Origin: Enterocloster lavalensis
GTDB taxonomy: Bacteria; Bacillota; Clostridia; Lachnospirales; Lachnospiraceae
DNA: 64,000 nt
Assembly: GCF_902364025.1 (NCBI RefSeq)
Contig: NZ_CABJCG010000013.1
Span: 1-64,000, forward strand
Direction: 5' to 3'
Part shown: positions 1-8,817 of the stretch, piece by piece
Layout of the letters: every line of letters begins with the position of its first letter
How positions within the stretch are numbered: the stretch's first letter is position 1
The notes under the pieces: generated by a model
Seen by the model: only the letters and a program-made list of their open reading frames with translations
What the model was told of the DNA's origin: nothing
Database searches by the model: none
Translations under genes and position numbers: made by a program

Positions 1-25
1 TTCCGGACTTTCACCGGTTAGAAAC

Positions 26-43
26 GTGCGCCGCCGGGCGCAC
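26..43. other. small GC-rich stem-loop
   Basis: Positions 26-32 (GTGCGCC) pair with 37-43 (GGCGCAC) around a four-base loop. It lies just beyond the terminator of the minus-strand regulator gene and has no clear T-run, so it is probably a processing or secondary hairpin. Its function is unknown. Confidence 0.4.
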
Positions 44-48
44 ATTAA

Positions 49-81
49 AAATAGGCCTAGCGTTTTCCGCTATGCCTATTT
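49..81 (-). terminator. rho-independent terminator of the LevR-like regulator gene
   Basis: Read on the minus strand, AAATAGGC at one side pairs with GCCTATTT at the other, with an inner TAGCG/CGCTA stem and a small loop. A run of T follows (positions 50 down to 47). It lies about 40 bases past the stop codon of the minus-strand gene that ends at 119. Confidence 0.75.
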
Positions 82-118
82 ATAATGCAAGATCCATGCC
101 AGGTTTCGGCAGATTTTG

Positions 119-3100
119 TCAGAAATTCAGGTATTTGAGGATTTCTTCCTTGCTCCGCGCCCCGCGGATATTGGAAATACGTTGTTTTTCCTCTGTCAGC
201 TGAGAAAATTTTTCTGCATATTTTCTACAGCTATTGTCAAATGCGAAGAGGAAAACTAAATCTGCCACATTATCTTCCGACCACACAACCGGTTTGGCCA
301 GTTTTGCCACGGCTATGGCAGGTTTTGTGACAAAGGCGCTGTCCCCATGGGGAACCGCAATCTTCTCCTGGGTCATACAGGTACTGCCCATCATCTCCCG
401 CTTGTACACGCTGAGCAGAAAACCGTCGGTTACCGCCCCCGCAGTCTCCATAGAGGCGCAGAGCCCGTCGATAATCTCATTCTTTGTGATTGTGGGCTCC
501 GGCTCAAAGAGAATCAATTCCGGCCGCACCACATCGATCAGGGACGTTTTCTGGCCCTGGTACTCGCTGATCAGCCCCATGAGAGCCAGAAGCCCCTGGC
601 TGCTGAACACATACCCCATGGGATAAAAGGGGATACCCGGAACCTCGGGGTCCATGGTCCCGGTGATGGCCAGAATGTGGTACTCCCGCCGGATTCGGTC
701 AATCTCTTCCCGCTGCCTCTGCGCGTTCAAAAGTCCGATCTCGAAGATGGCGATATCGTCGCTGGCGTTTAACACGCTGCTCTCCAGATAGCCCTTCAGC
801 CTCCTGGCATTTCCCTCGCCGGTCAGGCACACCGTGATCAGCGCCGGTTTCAATCCCTCGCCGGTGCGAGCCGGCTCAGCAGGAAAGCCCTGGGACCACC
901 GGATCGCCTGCGCCACCTCGTCCAGGCTGGCGTCCTCCAGGCTGGCCCTGCGCACCGCGTCCAATGCCATCAGCGTGTCCACCCTGGCGATGGAGCGGAC
1001 GGGAATCCCGGTTTTCTCCATCACGGCGTCCCCGATCTCCGTCAGGGAGCCCATATCCACCAACAGCAGAATCCCCTTCCCCTCATCCACCACCCCGGCC
1101 AGCTCGATCACCCGGTTTAAAGCCACCTGGTAGGACTCGGTCAGCCCCATGGCGACCCCCACTGCCAAATCCATATCCATCACAGCGTTTACCACCTCCG
1201 CCATGGACACCCCTACCTGCCCGTGGGTCAGAATGATCACGCGGATCCGTTTGGGTCTGGACTGGATTCTGGAGCGGAAGGTTTTCAGATACACGGCGAT
1301 CCGCGCCGCCTCCTCCACCGGGATTGCAGCGTCCAGCTCTTTGGAAATCTGCGCCACCATCGCCAGGGCCACCTGGTATTCACGGGAATTCTCCCGCCGG
1401 ATCCGGGTGGTATCCGCGCTGGCGGAATAGCTGCCCGCCTTGAGGTTGTTTAAAACCGCTTCCAGATGAATGGCCAGCAGGCTGTACAGGTCGTCCTGAA
1501 GGCGGGGAAACTCCCGCTTTGCAAGGTCAATCCCCCGTCTTGTGGCCTCGACCAGCCTGCGGTCCACCATATTCTCCACAAAAGTCTCCAGCGAGGTCTT
1601 GGACGGACAGTCCTGCCCCGGCTCAGGCAGATTTAAATAGCGGTTGATCCGGCTCTGAACCTGTTCCAGCACCTCCTCCTGCCCCAGCTCCCGGCCGCCC
1701 AGCTCCTCAAAGGCCGTTTCAATGAGTTGATACAGGGATTCCGCCTCCGCGCAGTCCGCCGCCTCCATGCCCTCGTCCGAGCCGCCCTCCGGAGTGATGG
1801 TCAGGTCCCGGCCGAAACCCGGAATTCTGGCGCTCACGGCCCCGGAACTCCCGCGGCTGTCCTCCAACGCGCCTTTGAGCTGTTCGGCCTTGATGCGCAC
1901 CTTTGGCCTGCCCATGGATACGCTGGCCAGAAACGCCTCCGCGCACAATACCTGTATGTCGCTCCTGAGCTGTCCCACGTTGCCGCTGCAGGGATAGGTC
2001 AGAAGAGCCGCCACCACCGGCCACTCCACCACCAGCTGACGCCGGATTTGACGGGCCTCCCGCCCGAGAAAGGTGCGGATGATCACGTACCGCTCCTCAA
2101 TGGGCCGCTCCTTTAAGCACGGCATGGAGATAATCATGGGAATTCTGCGCCGGAAAGTCAAAAGCAGCGAGCTCTCCGGGTTCTCCGTGGTCGCCGCGAT
2201 CACTCTCACCTTCACCCTGCGGGGCGGCCCGGAGTCTCCCAGACGCCGGAACTCCCCCTTATCCAGCAGGTAAAACAGCAGCTCCTGCCCCTCGTTCGGC
2301 AGACGGTGAACCTCATCCAGAAACAGGATCCCACCATCCGCCTCTTCCACCAGCCCTCTCTTGTTCTCCTTGGCCCCGCTGAACGCGCCCTTCACATACC
2401 CGAACAGCTGGGAAATCAAAAGCTGGGGATTCTCAGCGTAATCGGCGCAGTTAAATACCACAAACGGCGCCCCGGCTTCCAGCACCTTCTTCTGCAGCGC
2501 GAAGCGGTACATGGTCTCCGCCAGAAAGGTTTTTCCGCTGCCCGAGGCGCCGATAATCAGGGTATTTAAACCGCTGGGCGGATACAGCACCGCGGCCTTG
2601 GCCTGGTTGATCTGATTCTTCAGGCCCCCGTCGAACCCGATCACACCGCAGAACACGTCCTCCTCGCCGCCCTCCCGCGCACTCCTGCCGGGGGCGGACT
2701 TCCCGCGCTCAGGAGATTTCGCGCCGCTGGGTGCGGCTTCGCTTACAGGTGCGTCCCCGCTTCCAAACGGGCCCCTGATCCCAAGCGCGTCCCCGCCCCC
2801 GAGCGTGTCCCCGCTTCCAAACGCGTCTCCACTCCTCTCCCGCGAAAGTTCCTCCCGCAGGCGCTTTACCAGATACCGCGAAACCTCGTACCCCATCTGA
2901 TTGAGCGCCGCCGTCATGGCCCGCTCCGACAGTCCCGGCCTCGCGGCGGACATCTGCCGGAACTCCGGAATCAAAGCCCGCCGCAGCCGTTCCCGTGAAT
3001 CCGGAATACCGGCCTGCATTCTCAGTTCCATGATCCGTTCCCGGTGGACCTTCATCCGCCCGGCCAGTTCCTCATCCGTAAATGGGCGGCGCGGATTCTC

Positions 3101-3133
3101 CCCCTCAATCAACTCCAACAGTTTCTCTATCAT
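119..3133 (-). CDS. LevR/ManR-like sigma-54-dependent activator with PTS regulatory domains
   Basis: A 1004-residue regulator expected to switch on a sigma-54-dependent PTS sugar operon in response to PTS phosphorylation. In order: an N-terminal DNA-binding-like region (about 1-95); a low-complexity Gly/Ser/Asp/Ala insert (about 100-157); an AAA+ domain with Walker A GASGSGKT (195-202), the sigma-54 contact loop as GAFSGA (249-254) instead of GAFTGA, and Walker B FLDE (about 271-274); a PRD-like region (about 480-620) with His556; a mannose-type EIIA domain with His637; an EIIB-like segment with Cys769; and a C-terminal fructose/mannitol-type EIIA domain with PHGDS around His929. In the PRD the second usual His position reads AVYL, so it may be lost. 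No PTS operon is visible here; the target is probably left of the window. The architecture is clear; the sugar is unknown. Confidence 0.88.
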   Translation of the reverse strand: MIEKLLELIEGENPRRPFTDEELAGRMKVHRERIMELRMQAGIPDSRERLRRALIPEFRQMSAARPGLSERAMTAALNQMGYEVSRYLVKRLREELSRERSGDAFGSGDTLGGGDALGIRGPFGSGDAPVSEAAPSGAKSPERGKSAPGRSAREGGEEDVFCGVIGFDGGLKNQINQAKAAVLYPPSGLNTLIIGASGSGKTFLAETMYRFALQKKVLEAGAPFVVFNCADYAENPQLLISQLFGYVKGAFSGAKENKRGLVEEADGGILFLDEVHRLPNEGQELLFYLLDKGEFRRLGDSGPPRRVKVRVIAATTENPESSLLLTFRRRIPMIISMPCLKERPIEERYVIIRTFLGREARQIRRQLVVEWPVVAALLTYPCSGNVGQLRSDIQVLCAEAFLASVSMGRPKVRIKAEQLKGALEDSRGSSGAVSARIPGFGRDLTITPEGGSDEGMEAADCAEAESLYQLIETAFEELGGRELGQEEVLEQVQSRINRYLNLPEPGQDCPSKTSLETFVENMVDRRLVEATRRGIDLAKREFPRLQDDLYSLLAIHLEAVLNNLKAGSYSASADTTRIRRENSREYQVALAMVAQISKELDAAIPVEEAARIAVYLKTFRSRIQSRPKRIRVIILTHGQVGVSMAEVVNAVMDMDLAVGVAMGLTESYQVALNRVIELAGVVDEGKGILLLVDMGSLTEIGDAVMEKTGIPVRSIARVDTLMALDAVRRASLEDASLDEVAQAIRWSQGFPAEPARTGEGLKPALITVCLTGEGNARRLKGYLESSVLNASDDIAIFEIGLLNAQRQREEIDRIRREYHILAITGTMDPEVPGIPFYPMGYVFSSQGLLALMGLISEYQGQKTSLIDVVRPELILFEPEPTITKNEIIDGLCASMETAGAVTDGFLLSVYKREMMGSTCMTQEKIAVPHGDSAFVTKPAIAVAKLAKPVVWSEDNVADLVFLFAFDNSCRKYAEKFSQLTEEKQRISNIRGARSKEEILKYLNF

Positions 3134-3163
3134 GCCTCCACCCCCTGTCCGGCTTCCTGTCCC

Positions 3164-4093
3164 TCACCGATTCTTGAATACCGCAAAGATCCGGGCCGGA
3201 TTTTCCACTGTCAAACGCCGGAAATCCTCCCCGGAAATATATTTCATCAGCTCCCCGCGCAAATCCGTAAGAATATACGCCAGCCCGGGGTTCCCGCCGT
3301 AAGCCGGCAGATACCCCTTCTTTCCCATGTCCCCGGACAGCGTTACCCGGCCTGCGAATCCGGCCCGCACCAGTTCGGTGATCATCTCCACCCGGAACTG
3401 ATCCCGGTCCGCCAGCTCGCGCCCCACGTGATCCAGACAGATATTCGCTCCCAACTCGCAGATTTTCATCGCGTACTCAATATCCATCCGACTGTCGATG
3501 TGGCACAGAAGCACCCGGGAGAGATCCACCCCCAGCGATTTCAGAATCTCCGCCTGCTCCAGCCCCATGGTTCCCTTGTCGCAGTGAGTGCTGATGGGAA
3601 GGCCAAGCTCCCGCTGCGCCCGGGCCGCCACCCGGATGGCCTTTTCCTCCAACCTTGTGACGGTCTCATAGCTGGTTCCGAATTTGATCACCCCAGGCCG
3701 GATATCCGTTCCGTCGATTCCCTCCAGCGCCTCGCGTTTTACCAGCTCAAACAGATCTTCCTCCGACCGGTCCCCAAACCAGGGCGGCATAAACTCCTCT
3801 TTGTGGAAACCGGTCGTGCAGATCACCTGAATCTGCGCCGCCCGTGCAATGGCCCTGTACCCCCTCACATCCCGTCCATAGTGAATGGGCGTCATCTCCA
3901 CCAGCGTTCTCCCGCCTGCCTGGAAGAACGCTCTGCTCTCCTGAGCTGACTTATCCCGGTCGTCCAGCGTGTAATCCCGGTATTTCGGGTCATCGCTCTG
4001 GGGCTTTACCAGCAAATGCTCGTGCACGTATGTGGTGCCCAGCTCCCGTTCTCCCACCGGACCGTCCACCGTCATCGCATAATATTGATCCAT
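3164..4093 (-). CDS. phosphotriesterase-like amidohydrolase-fold hydrolase
   Basis: A 309-residue protein of the phosphotriesterase-related (PTE/PHP homology) family, a TIM-barrel metal hydrolase. The binuclear-site residues can be read: HEH at 24-26, Lys137 (in IKFGT) as the candidate carbamylated lysine, His170 (STHCDKG), His198 (LCHIDSR) and Asp255 (LSGDMG). Family members hydrolyse lactones, esters or phosphotriesters, so the substrate cannot be named. It has its own consensus-like promoter with an overlapping inverted repeat, and the LevR-like regulator gene follows 30 bases downstream of its stop, so the two are probably co-transcribed. That link suggests a role in a PTS-linked carbon pathway, but this is inference. 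Confidence 0.85.
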   Translation of the reverse strand: MDQYYAMTVDGPVGERELGTTYVHEHLLVKPQSDDPKYRDYTLDDRDKSAQESRAFFQAGGRTLVEMTPIHYGRDVRGYRAIARAAQIQVICTTGFHKEEFMPPWFGDRSEEDLFELVKREALEGIDGTDIRPGVIKFGTSYETVTRLEEKAIRVAARAQRELGLPISTHCDKGTMGLEQAEILKSLGVDLSRVLLCHIDSRMDIEYAMKICELGANICLDHVGRELADRDQFRVEMITELVRAGFAGRVTLSGDMGKKGYLPAYGGNPGLAYILTDLRGELMKYISGEDFRRLTVENPARIFAVFKNR

Positions 4094-4136
4094 AATCCCC
4101 CTCCTTTTTTGCTGTTCCTGCCGTTGACATAAACCT

Positions 4137-4162
4137 GTAAAACTTAATAAACTTCATTTTAC
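4137..4162. promoter_or_regulatory. inverted repeat overlapping the -10 of the PTE-like gene promoter
   Basis: GTAAAA at 4137-4142 and TTTTAC at 4157-4162 form an inverted repeat around an AT-rich centre. It covers the -10 element and the region where transcription should start, where a repressor could act. No regulator is identified. Confidence 0.35.
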
Positions 4163-4184
4163 GAGTCTGAAACAGGATTGTCAA
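4156..4184 (-). promoter_or_regulatory. sigma-A-type promoter for the PTE-like gene and downstream regulator
   Basis: On the minus strand TTGACA (4184-4179), a 17-base spacer and TAAAAT (4161-4156), about 60 bases upstream of the start codon. The -35 is a perfect consensus. Confidence 0.75.
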
Positions 4185-4247
4185 GAAAACCTTATCTCCC
4201 CTCCCGGTCCGGTCTGTTCCCTTTTCCCCTGTCCGCAGGCGTTAAAA

Positions 4248-4295
4248 ATCCCCGGAACCGTTCTATGGCCAGCGCCATCATCCGGTTTCGGGGAT
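4248..4295 (-). terminator. rho-independent terminator of leuA
   Basis: Minus-strand ATCCCCG...AACCG pairs with CGGTT...CGGGGAT, with one mismatch in the stem, followed by TTTTT. It is the second hairpin after the leuA stop; a separate stem (GGGAACCGC/GCGGTTCCC, 4305-4332) lies between. Confidence 0.8.
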
Positions 4296-4348
4296 CTCGT
4301 TTCCGGGAACCGCAGCTCATGCGGCGGTTCCCCTATTCTCTTTTAAAA

Positions 4349-6031
4349 TCAATAAAACAACCGGTTCACCGCGCTGAAAATACCGCGGATGGACGCCCTC
4401 GTAATGTTGGAGCTGATGCCAACGCCGTAGGTCGTCTTGCCGGACACCTGGTCGATCAGGTGGATATAGGATGCAGCCTGGGCTCCGGAACCGGCGGCCA
4501 GGGCGTGCTCGTTGTAATCCATCACCTTGATCTGGATTCCAAGGGCATCCTCCATGCCTCTCTGGATCGCATCGATGGGGCCGTTTCCGACGCCCTCGAA
4601 GGTCTTCTCGATGCCGTGGTCGGTGTAGACCACCTTGGCCAGGGTTGCAAACTCGCCGTCTCCCGTCTCGGTGTCGGTAATCCGGCACTTGCGGAAGTGC
4701 ATGGGCTCCTTGCGCTCCAGATACTCGTTCTTGAACGCCTCCATGATCTGCTCCGGGGCCACCTCGCCCTGCTTCTCGGAAATCTTCTGAATCACGTCCG
4801 CGAACTCCTTGTGCATGCCCTTCGGCAGCTTGAAGCCGTAGAAGGTATCCATCACGAAGGCTACGCCACCCTTGCCGGACTGGCTGTTGATCCTGACGAT
4901 GGGCTCGTACTCCCGGCCGATATCGCTGGGATCGATGGGCAGGTAGGGAACCTCCCAGAACTCGCCGCCGCGCTCATGCAGCGCCTGCATGCCTTTGTTG
5001 ATGGCGTCCTGGTGGGAGCCGGAAAACGCGGTAAACACCAGCTTGCCAGCGTAGGGATGTCTGGGCGGAATGTCCATCTTGGTGCAGCGCTCGTAAATCT
5101 CCGCGATTTCGCGGATGTTCTCGATGTTCAGCTCGGGGTTGATGCCCTGGGAGAACATGTTGTAGGCCACGGTCAGAATGTCCACGTTGCCCGTGCGCTC
5201 GCCGTTGCCAAACAGGGTGCCCTCCACCCGGTCCGCGCCCGCAAGCAGCGCCAGCTCCGTGGAAGCCACGCCCTCGCCGCGGTCGTTGTGGGGGTGAATA
5301 CTCAAAATAATGCTGTCGCGGTTCTTGAAATGGGTGTTCATCCACTCAATCTGATCCGCGTAAACATTGGGGGTGGTCATCTCAACGGTGGACGGGAGGT
5401 TGATGATAATGGGATTCTCCCTGGTAGCGCCCCATGTCTCCTGAACCGCCGTACAGATATCCAGCGCAAAATCCAGCTCCGTGCCGGTAAAACTCTCCGG
5501 GGAATACTCCAGGCGCACCTGGGTGTCGCACTCCGCCGCATAGCGCTGCACCAGCTTGGTGCCGATGATGGCGATATCCTTGATCTCGTCCTTATCCTTG
5601 TGGAACACCACGTCCCGCTGTAAGGTGGACGTAGAATTGTAAATATGTACAATGGCCTTCTTGATGCCCTCCAGGGCCTCAAAGGTCCTCTTGATCAAAT
5701 GCTCACGGCACTGTACCAGCACCTGAATCTCAACGTCGTCGGGGATCAGCTTGCGGTCCACCAGGGTGCGCAGAAAATCATACTCGATCTGGGACGCCGC
5801 AGGGAAACCCACCTCGATCTCCTTAAAGCCCAGCTTCACCAGAAGGTTGAACATCTCCACCTTCTCCTCCACCACCATGGGCTCCACCAGAGCCTGGTTG
5901 CCGTCACGCAAGTCCACGCTGCACCATACGGGCGCTTTTTCGATCTCCTTGTCCGGCCAGGTGCGCTCCGGGAAATTCACTACGGGTACACGCTTATATC
6001 TCTTATAATTCAACATACTTGTTTCCTCCAT
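4349..6031 (-). CDS. leuA: 2-isopropylmalate synthase
   Basis: A 560-residue alpha-isopropylmalate synthase, the first committed enzyme of leucine synthesis, condensing acetyl-CoA with 2-ketoisovalerate. The N-terminus carries the HMGL-like TIM-barrel motif VDLRDGNQAL, and SIHPHNDRGEG with its metal-binding histidines lies further on. The C-terminal part (about 430-560) is the LeuA regulatory domain that binds leucine. Length and sequence style fit the longer, Corynebacterium/yeast-type class rather than the E. coli type. It stands alone: leuB and biosynthetic leuCD are not beside it, and the LeuCD-like pair at 39-41 kb belongs to another operon. Its promoter lies about 280 bases upstream with a terminator-like hairpin in the leader, suggesting attenuation. 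Confidence 0.95.
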   Translation of the reverse strand: MEETSMLNYKRYKRVPVVNFPERTWPDKEIEKAPVWCSVDLRDGNQALVEPMVVEEKVEMFNLLVKLGFKEIEVGFPAASQIEYDFLRTLVDRKLIPDDVEIQVLVQCREHLIKRTFEALEGIKKAIVHIYNSTSTLQRDVVFHKDKDEIKDIAIIGTKLVQRYAAECDTQVRLEYSPESFTGTELDFALDICTAVQETWGATRENPIIINLPSTVEMTTPNVYADQIEWMNTHFKNRDSIILSIHPHNDRGEGVASTELALLAGADRVEGTLFGNGERTGNVDILTVAYNMFSQGINPELNIENIREIAEIYERCTKMDIPPRHPYAGKLVFTAFSGSHQDAINKGMQALHERGGEFWEVPYLPIDPSDIGREYEPIVRINSQSGKGGVAFVMDTFYGFKLPKGMHKEFADVIQKISEKQGEVAPEQIMEAFKNEYLERKEPMHFRKCRITDTETGDGEFATLAKVVYTDHGIEKTFEGVGNGPIDAIQRGMEDALGIQIKVMDYNEHALAAGSGAQAASYIHLIDQVSGKTTYGVGISSNITRASIRGIFSAVNRLFY

Positions 6032-6209
6032 TCATCTTTTACGGTTGTCGGTTCGTCACACGGTCCTGCCAATTCACTTCGTCCTCAGCCCGGTACGGGC
6101 AGTCGCTCGATCACACCGTAATGTCTGACGATGAACAGCAATACTCTTACTGGTTCAGCCCCATCCTTCATCATTCCTTTTTCTTAAAAATCGCCGCCCA
6201 AAGAATTCG

Positions 6210-6243
6210 CAATCGCCCGCTGGCTGCGCCAGCGGCCCATTAC
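6210..6243. repeat. dispersed GC-rich palindromic repeat, copy A
   Basis: One of three copies of a REP-like element in this window (others at 53360 and 63781). The core reads CCGCTGGC-TGC-GCCAGCGG, a perfect 8-bp stem with a three-base loop, flanked by GCAATCGC and CCATTACAT. This copy lies in the leuA leader. Confidence 0.6.
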
Positions 6244-6255
6244 ATACAATTAAAA

Positions 6256-6283
6256 GATCCCGGAGCGCAAAATCTCCGGGATC
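6256..6283 (-). terminator. terminator-like hairpin in the leuA leader (candidate attenuator)
   Basis: A perfect 10-bp stem, GATCCCGGAG/CTCCGGGATC with an eight-base loop, followed on the minus strand by TTTTA. It lies about 35-60 bases after the predicted start of the leuA transcript and 225 bases before the start codon. It could attenuate leuA, or end read-through from the glmM operon upstream. Confidence 0.6.
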
Positions 6284-6314
6284 CCATTGGACCTCTTTGC
6301 TGCAACGTTAACTT

Positions 6315-6343
6315 ATTATACCACAGCAGTCCATAACTGGCAA
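6315..6343 (-). promoter_or_regulatory. leuA promoter
   Basis: Minus-strand TTGCCA (6343-6338), a 17-base spacer and a perfect TATAAT (6320-6315). The 6032-6477 stretch holds no gene; it contains this promoter, the leader hairpin, one palindromic repeat and about 200 bases of further leader. I looked for a T-box consensus and did not see one. Confidence 0.75.
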
Positions 6344-6477
6344 GTAAACGGTTTTCATTTCAACATTCCCAATGGTTATAGTAAATATTCCCACATCTTA
6401 TGCCGGTGCGCGAAAAAACGCCATTTCACGCCGGTTCCGGGCCTGTTTTTGGTTCTCTGACAACTCATGCCGCCCCA

Positions 6478-7830
6478 TTACAGGCAGTGGCCCTGAACCT
6501 TCATCACCTCGATGACCTGGTCCACATAGTTCCCGCAGGTATCCAGATCCGGCGCTTCCACCATCACCCGGACCACCGGCTCGGTGCCGGACTGGCGCAG
6601 CAGAATCCGTCCCTCGCCGCCCAGGCTTTCCGCCACCTTCGCCACCTCGGCCTGAACGGCAGCGTCGTCCTGGGCCGCCTTTTTGTCCTTGACCCGAACA
6701 TTTTTCAGGACCTGGGGATAAATCTCCACCTCGGAGGCCAGCTTTGCCAGGGATTCCTTCTTCTCCAGCATCACCTCCATCACCTTGAGGGAGGTCAGAA
6801 TGCCGTCCCCGGTGGTGGCGTGCTTGCTGAAAATGATGTGGCCCGACTGCTCGCCGCCCAGGCAGTTGCCGGTATTTGCCATATTCTCGTACACGTACTT
6901 GTCGCCCACGGCCGTTTGCTCGTAAGAAATCCCTTCGCGGTCAAAGGATTTGTAAAGGCCGAAGTTGGACATGATGGTGGTCACCACCGTGTTCTTGTAC
7001 AGGGTTCCCTGCTCCTTCATGTACTTGCCGCAGATGTAAAGAATACTGTCGCCGTCCACCACGTTTCCGTTCTCGTCCACCGCGATGCAGCGGTCCGCGT
7101 CGCCGTCGTAGGCGAAGCCCACGTCGCATCCCTCCTGGAGCACAAATTTCTGAAGGTGTTCAATATGGGTGGAGCCGCAGTCCGTGTTGATGTTCAGGCC
7201 GTTGGGGCTGTTGTTCATCACGTGAGTCTCCGCGCCCAGAGCGTCGAACACGTTCTTGGCAATGGCGGAGGCGCTGCCGTTGGCGCAGTCCAGGGCCACC
7301 TTCTTATTCTTGAAGGAGCGGGTGGCGATGGAGATCAGATAGCCGATGTAGCGGTTCCGGCCCGCCGCGAAATCCACGGTGCGGCCGATGCGGTCCTTCT
7401 GGGCCAGGGGAATTTCCGGTATCACGCCGTCAAGATACTTCTCGATCTCTTCGATCACACTCTCCTCCAGCTTCTCGCCGCGCTCGTTGATCACCTTGAT
7501 GCCGTTGTCATAATACGGATTATGGCTTGCGGAGATCATGATTCCACAGTTAAAGCCCTCGGTGCGCACCACGTAGGAAACGCTGGGGGTGGTGGTCACG
7601 TGCAGAAGAAAGACGTCCGCCCCGGACGCGGTAAGTCCCGCCACCAGGGAATACTCAAACATATAGCTGCTGCGCCGGGTATCCTTGCCGATCACGATCT
7701 GGCAGCGCTCCTCCGGCTTTTTCTGTCCGTAGTACCAGCCCAGAAAGCGGCCCACCTTGTACGCGTGTTCCACCGTCAGGTCCACATTTGCCTCTCCGCG
7801 AAATCCATCGGTACCAAAATATTTTCCCAT
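6478..7830 (-). CDS. glmM: phosphoglucosamine mutase
   Basis: A 450-residue enzyme that interconverts glucosamine-6-phosphate and glucosamine-1-phosphate, feeding UDP-GlcNAc for peptidoglycan. The N-terminus reads MGKYFGTDGFRGEAN; the active-site loop ISASHNP carries the phosphorylated serine (Ser102 from this start); the metal loop DGDADRC and the C-terminal phosphate-binding RQSGTEP are present. I chose the ATG at 7830 over a GTG two codons upstream; both have purine-rich sequence in front, so the choice is not certain. It follows rfbD by 45 bases on the same strand, so it is probably the last gene of the rfb operon, joining sugar-nucleotide steps for wall and surface glycan. Confidence 0.95.
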   Translation of the reverse strand: MGKYFGTDGFRGEANVDLTVEHAYKVGRFLGWYYGQKKPEERCQIVIGKDTRRSSYMFEYSLVAGLTASGADVFLLHVTTTPSVSYVVRTEGFNCGIMISASHNPYYDNGIKVINERGEKLEESVIEEIEKYLDGVIPEIPLAQKDRIGRTVDFAAGRNRYIGYLISIATRSFKNKKVALDCANGSASAIAKNVFDALGAETHVMNNSPNGLNINTDCGSTHIEHLQKFVLQEGCDVGFAYDGDADRCIAVDENGNVVDGDSILYICGKYMKEQGTLYKNTVVTTIMSNFGLYKSFDREGISYEQTAVGDKYVYENMANTGNCLGGEQSGHIIFSKHATTGDGILTSLKVMEVMLEKKESLAKLASEVEIYPQVLKNVRVKDKKAAQDDAAVQAEVAKVAESLGGEGRILLRQSGTEPVVRVMVEAPDLDTCGNYVDQVIEVMKVQGHCL

Positions 7831-7875
7831 TCTCACTCTTTCCTTCCTGTCCCTTTTATTGTCGTCTCCGCAGCG

Positions 7876-8733
7876 TTATGCTTCCTGTTTTTCCAGCTCC
7901 TTCAGATAACGGCTCAAAGCGTCCTGCCAGTCCGGAAGCCGTTCAAATCCATTCTCCGTCAGCTTTTCCTTGCTCATCCGGCTGTTGCTCGGCCGCTTGG
8001 CCTTGGCCGGATAGGAGGCGGAATCCACCGGTGTCACCTTTACCTGGTCCATTCCGGCCTGTTTAAAAATCTCACAGGCGAACTCGTACCAGCTGCAGAT
8101 TCCCTCGTTGGTGGCGTGGTAGCGCCCGTAGCGCTCGGTCTGGATCATATCCACCAGCAGCCTGGCCAGGTCATATGTGTAGGTGGGGGAACCGATCTGA
8201 TCGTCGACCACGCTGACCGCTCCTCTCTCCCGGCCCAGCCGGAGCATGGTTTTGATGAAGTTCTTGCCGTTTAAGCCGAACACCCAGGCGATGCGCACGG
8301 TAAAATACTTCTTCACCGCCTGCTCCACCGCAATCTCACCCTCGTACTTGGTCAGCCCATAGACATTTAAAGGTTCCCGGTGGTCGTCCGGCTCCCATGG
8401 GCGCTCTCCCTGGCCGTTAAACACGTAGTCCGTGCTGATGTACATCAGCTTGCTGTCCAGTTCTTTGCAGACTCTGGCGATATTGCGGGTGCCCTCCGCG
8501 TTGATCCTGCGGCACAGCTCCAGGTTATCTTCCGCTGCGTCTACTGCAGTATATGCAGCACAGTGGATCACTGCGTCTGGAGAAACCTGTTTCATGACGC
8601 GGTCAACCGCTGCCGCGTCCGTGATATCCATCTCCTGCACGTCCACTCCCACGGCCTCGATTCCGCGCTTCGCAAACTCGTTCATCAGATCCTGTCCCAG
8701 CTGTCCTTTTGCGCCAGTCACTAAAACTTTCAT
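7876..8733 (-). CDS. rfbD: dTDP-4-dehydrorhamnose reductase
   Basis: A 285-residue short-chain dehydrogenase/reductase doing the last step to dTDP-L-rhamnose. It begins MKVLVTGAKGQLGQDL, a Rossmann GxxGxxG motif, and has the catalytic YGLTKYEGE (YxxxK). The start is the ATG ten bases after AGGAGG; an ATG three codons earlier sits only one base from it. It lies between rfbB and glmM on the same strand. The pathway also needs the 3,5-epimerase RfbC, which is not in this cluster. Confidence 0.93.
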   Translation of the reverse strand: MKVLVTGAKGQLGQDLMNEFAKRGIEAVGVDVQEMDITDAAAVDRVMKQVSPDAVIHCAAYTAVDAAEDNLELCRRINAEGTRNIARVCKELDSKLMYISTDYVFNGQGERPWEPDDHREPLNVYGLTKYEGEIAVEQAVKKYFTVRIAWVFGLNGKNFIKTMLRLGRERGAVSVVDDQIGSPTYTYDLARLLVDMIQTERYGRYHATNEGICSWYEFACEIFKQAGMDQVKVTPVDSASYPAKAKRPSNSRMSKEKLTENGFERLPDWQDALSRYLKELEKQEA

Positions 8734-8817
8734 AAATACCATACCTCCTGCCCGATTGCCCTACACGCCGCCTACTGCGGCTCTGTCCCAAAAATCACAA
8801 AGCCTGAGCGCAGATTC

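Noticed and set aside
6032..6314. A T-box riboswitch in the leuA leader
   Set aside because: I could not find the conserved T-box sequence near the hairpin on the minus strand.
4178..8274. Long plus-strand open frames opposite leuA, glmM and rfbD (for example 4178-5623 and 6400-8274)
   Set aside because: They are antisense shadows of strongly supported genes in GC-rich DNA; their translations are low-complexity His/Leu/Gly-rich and match no family.
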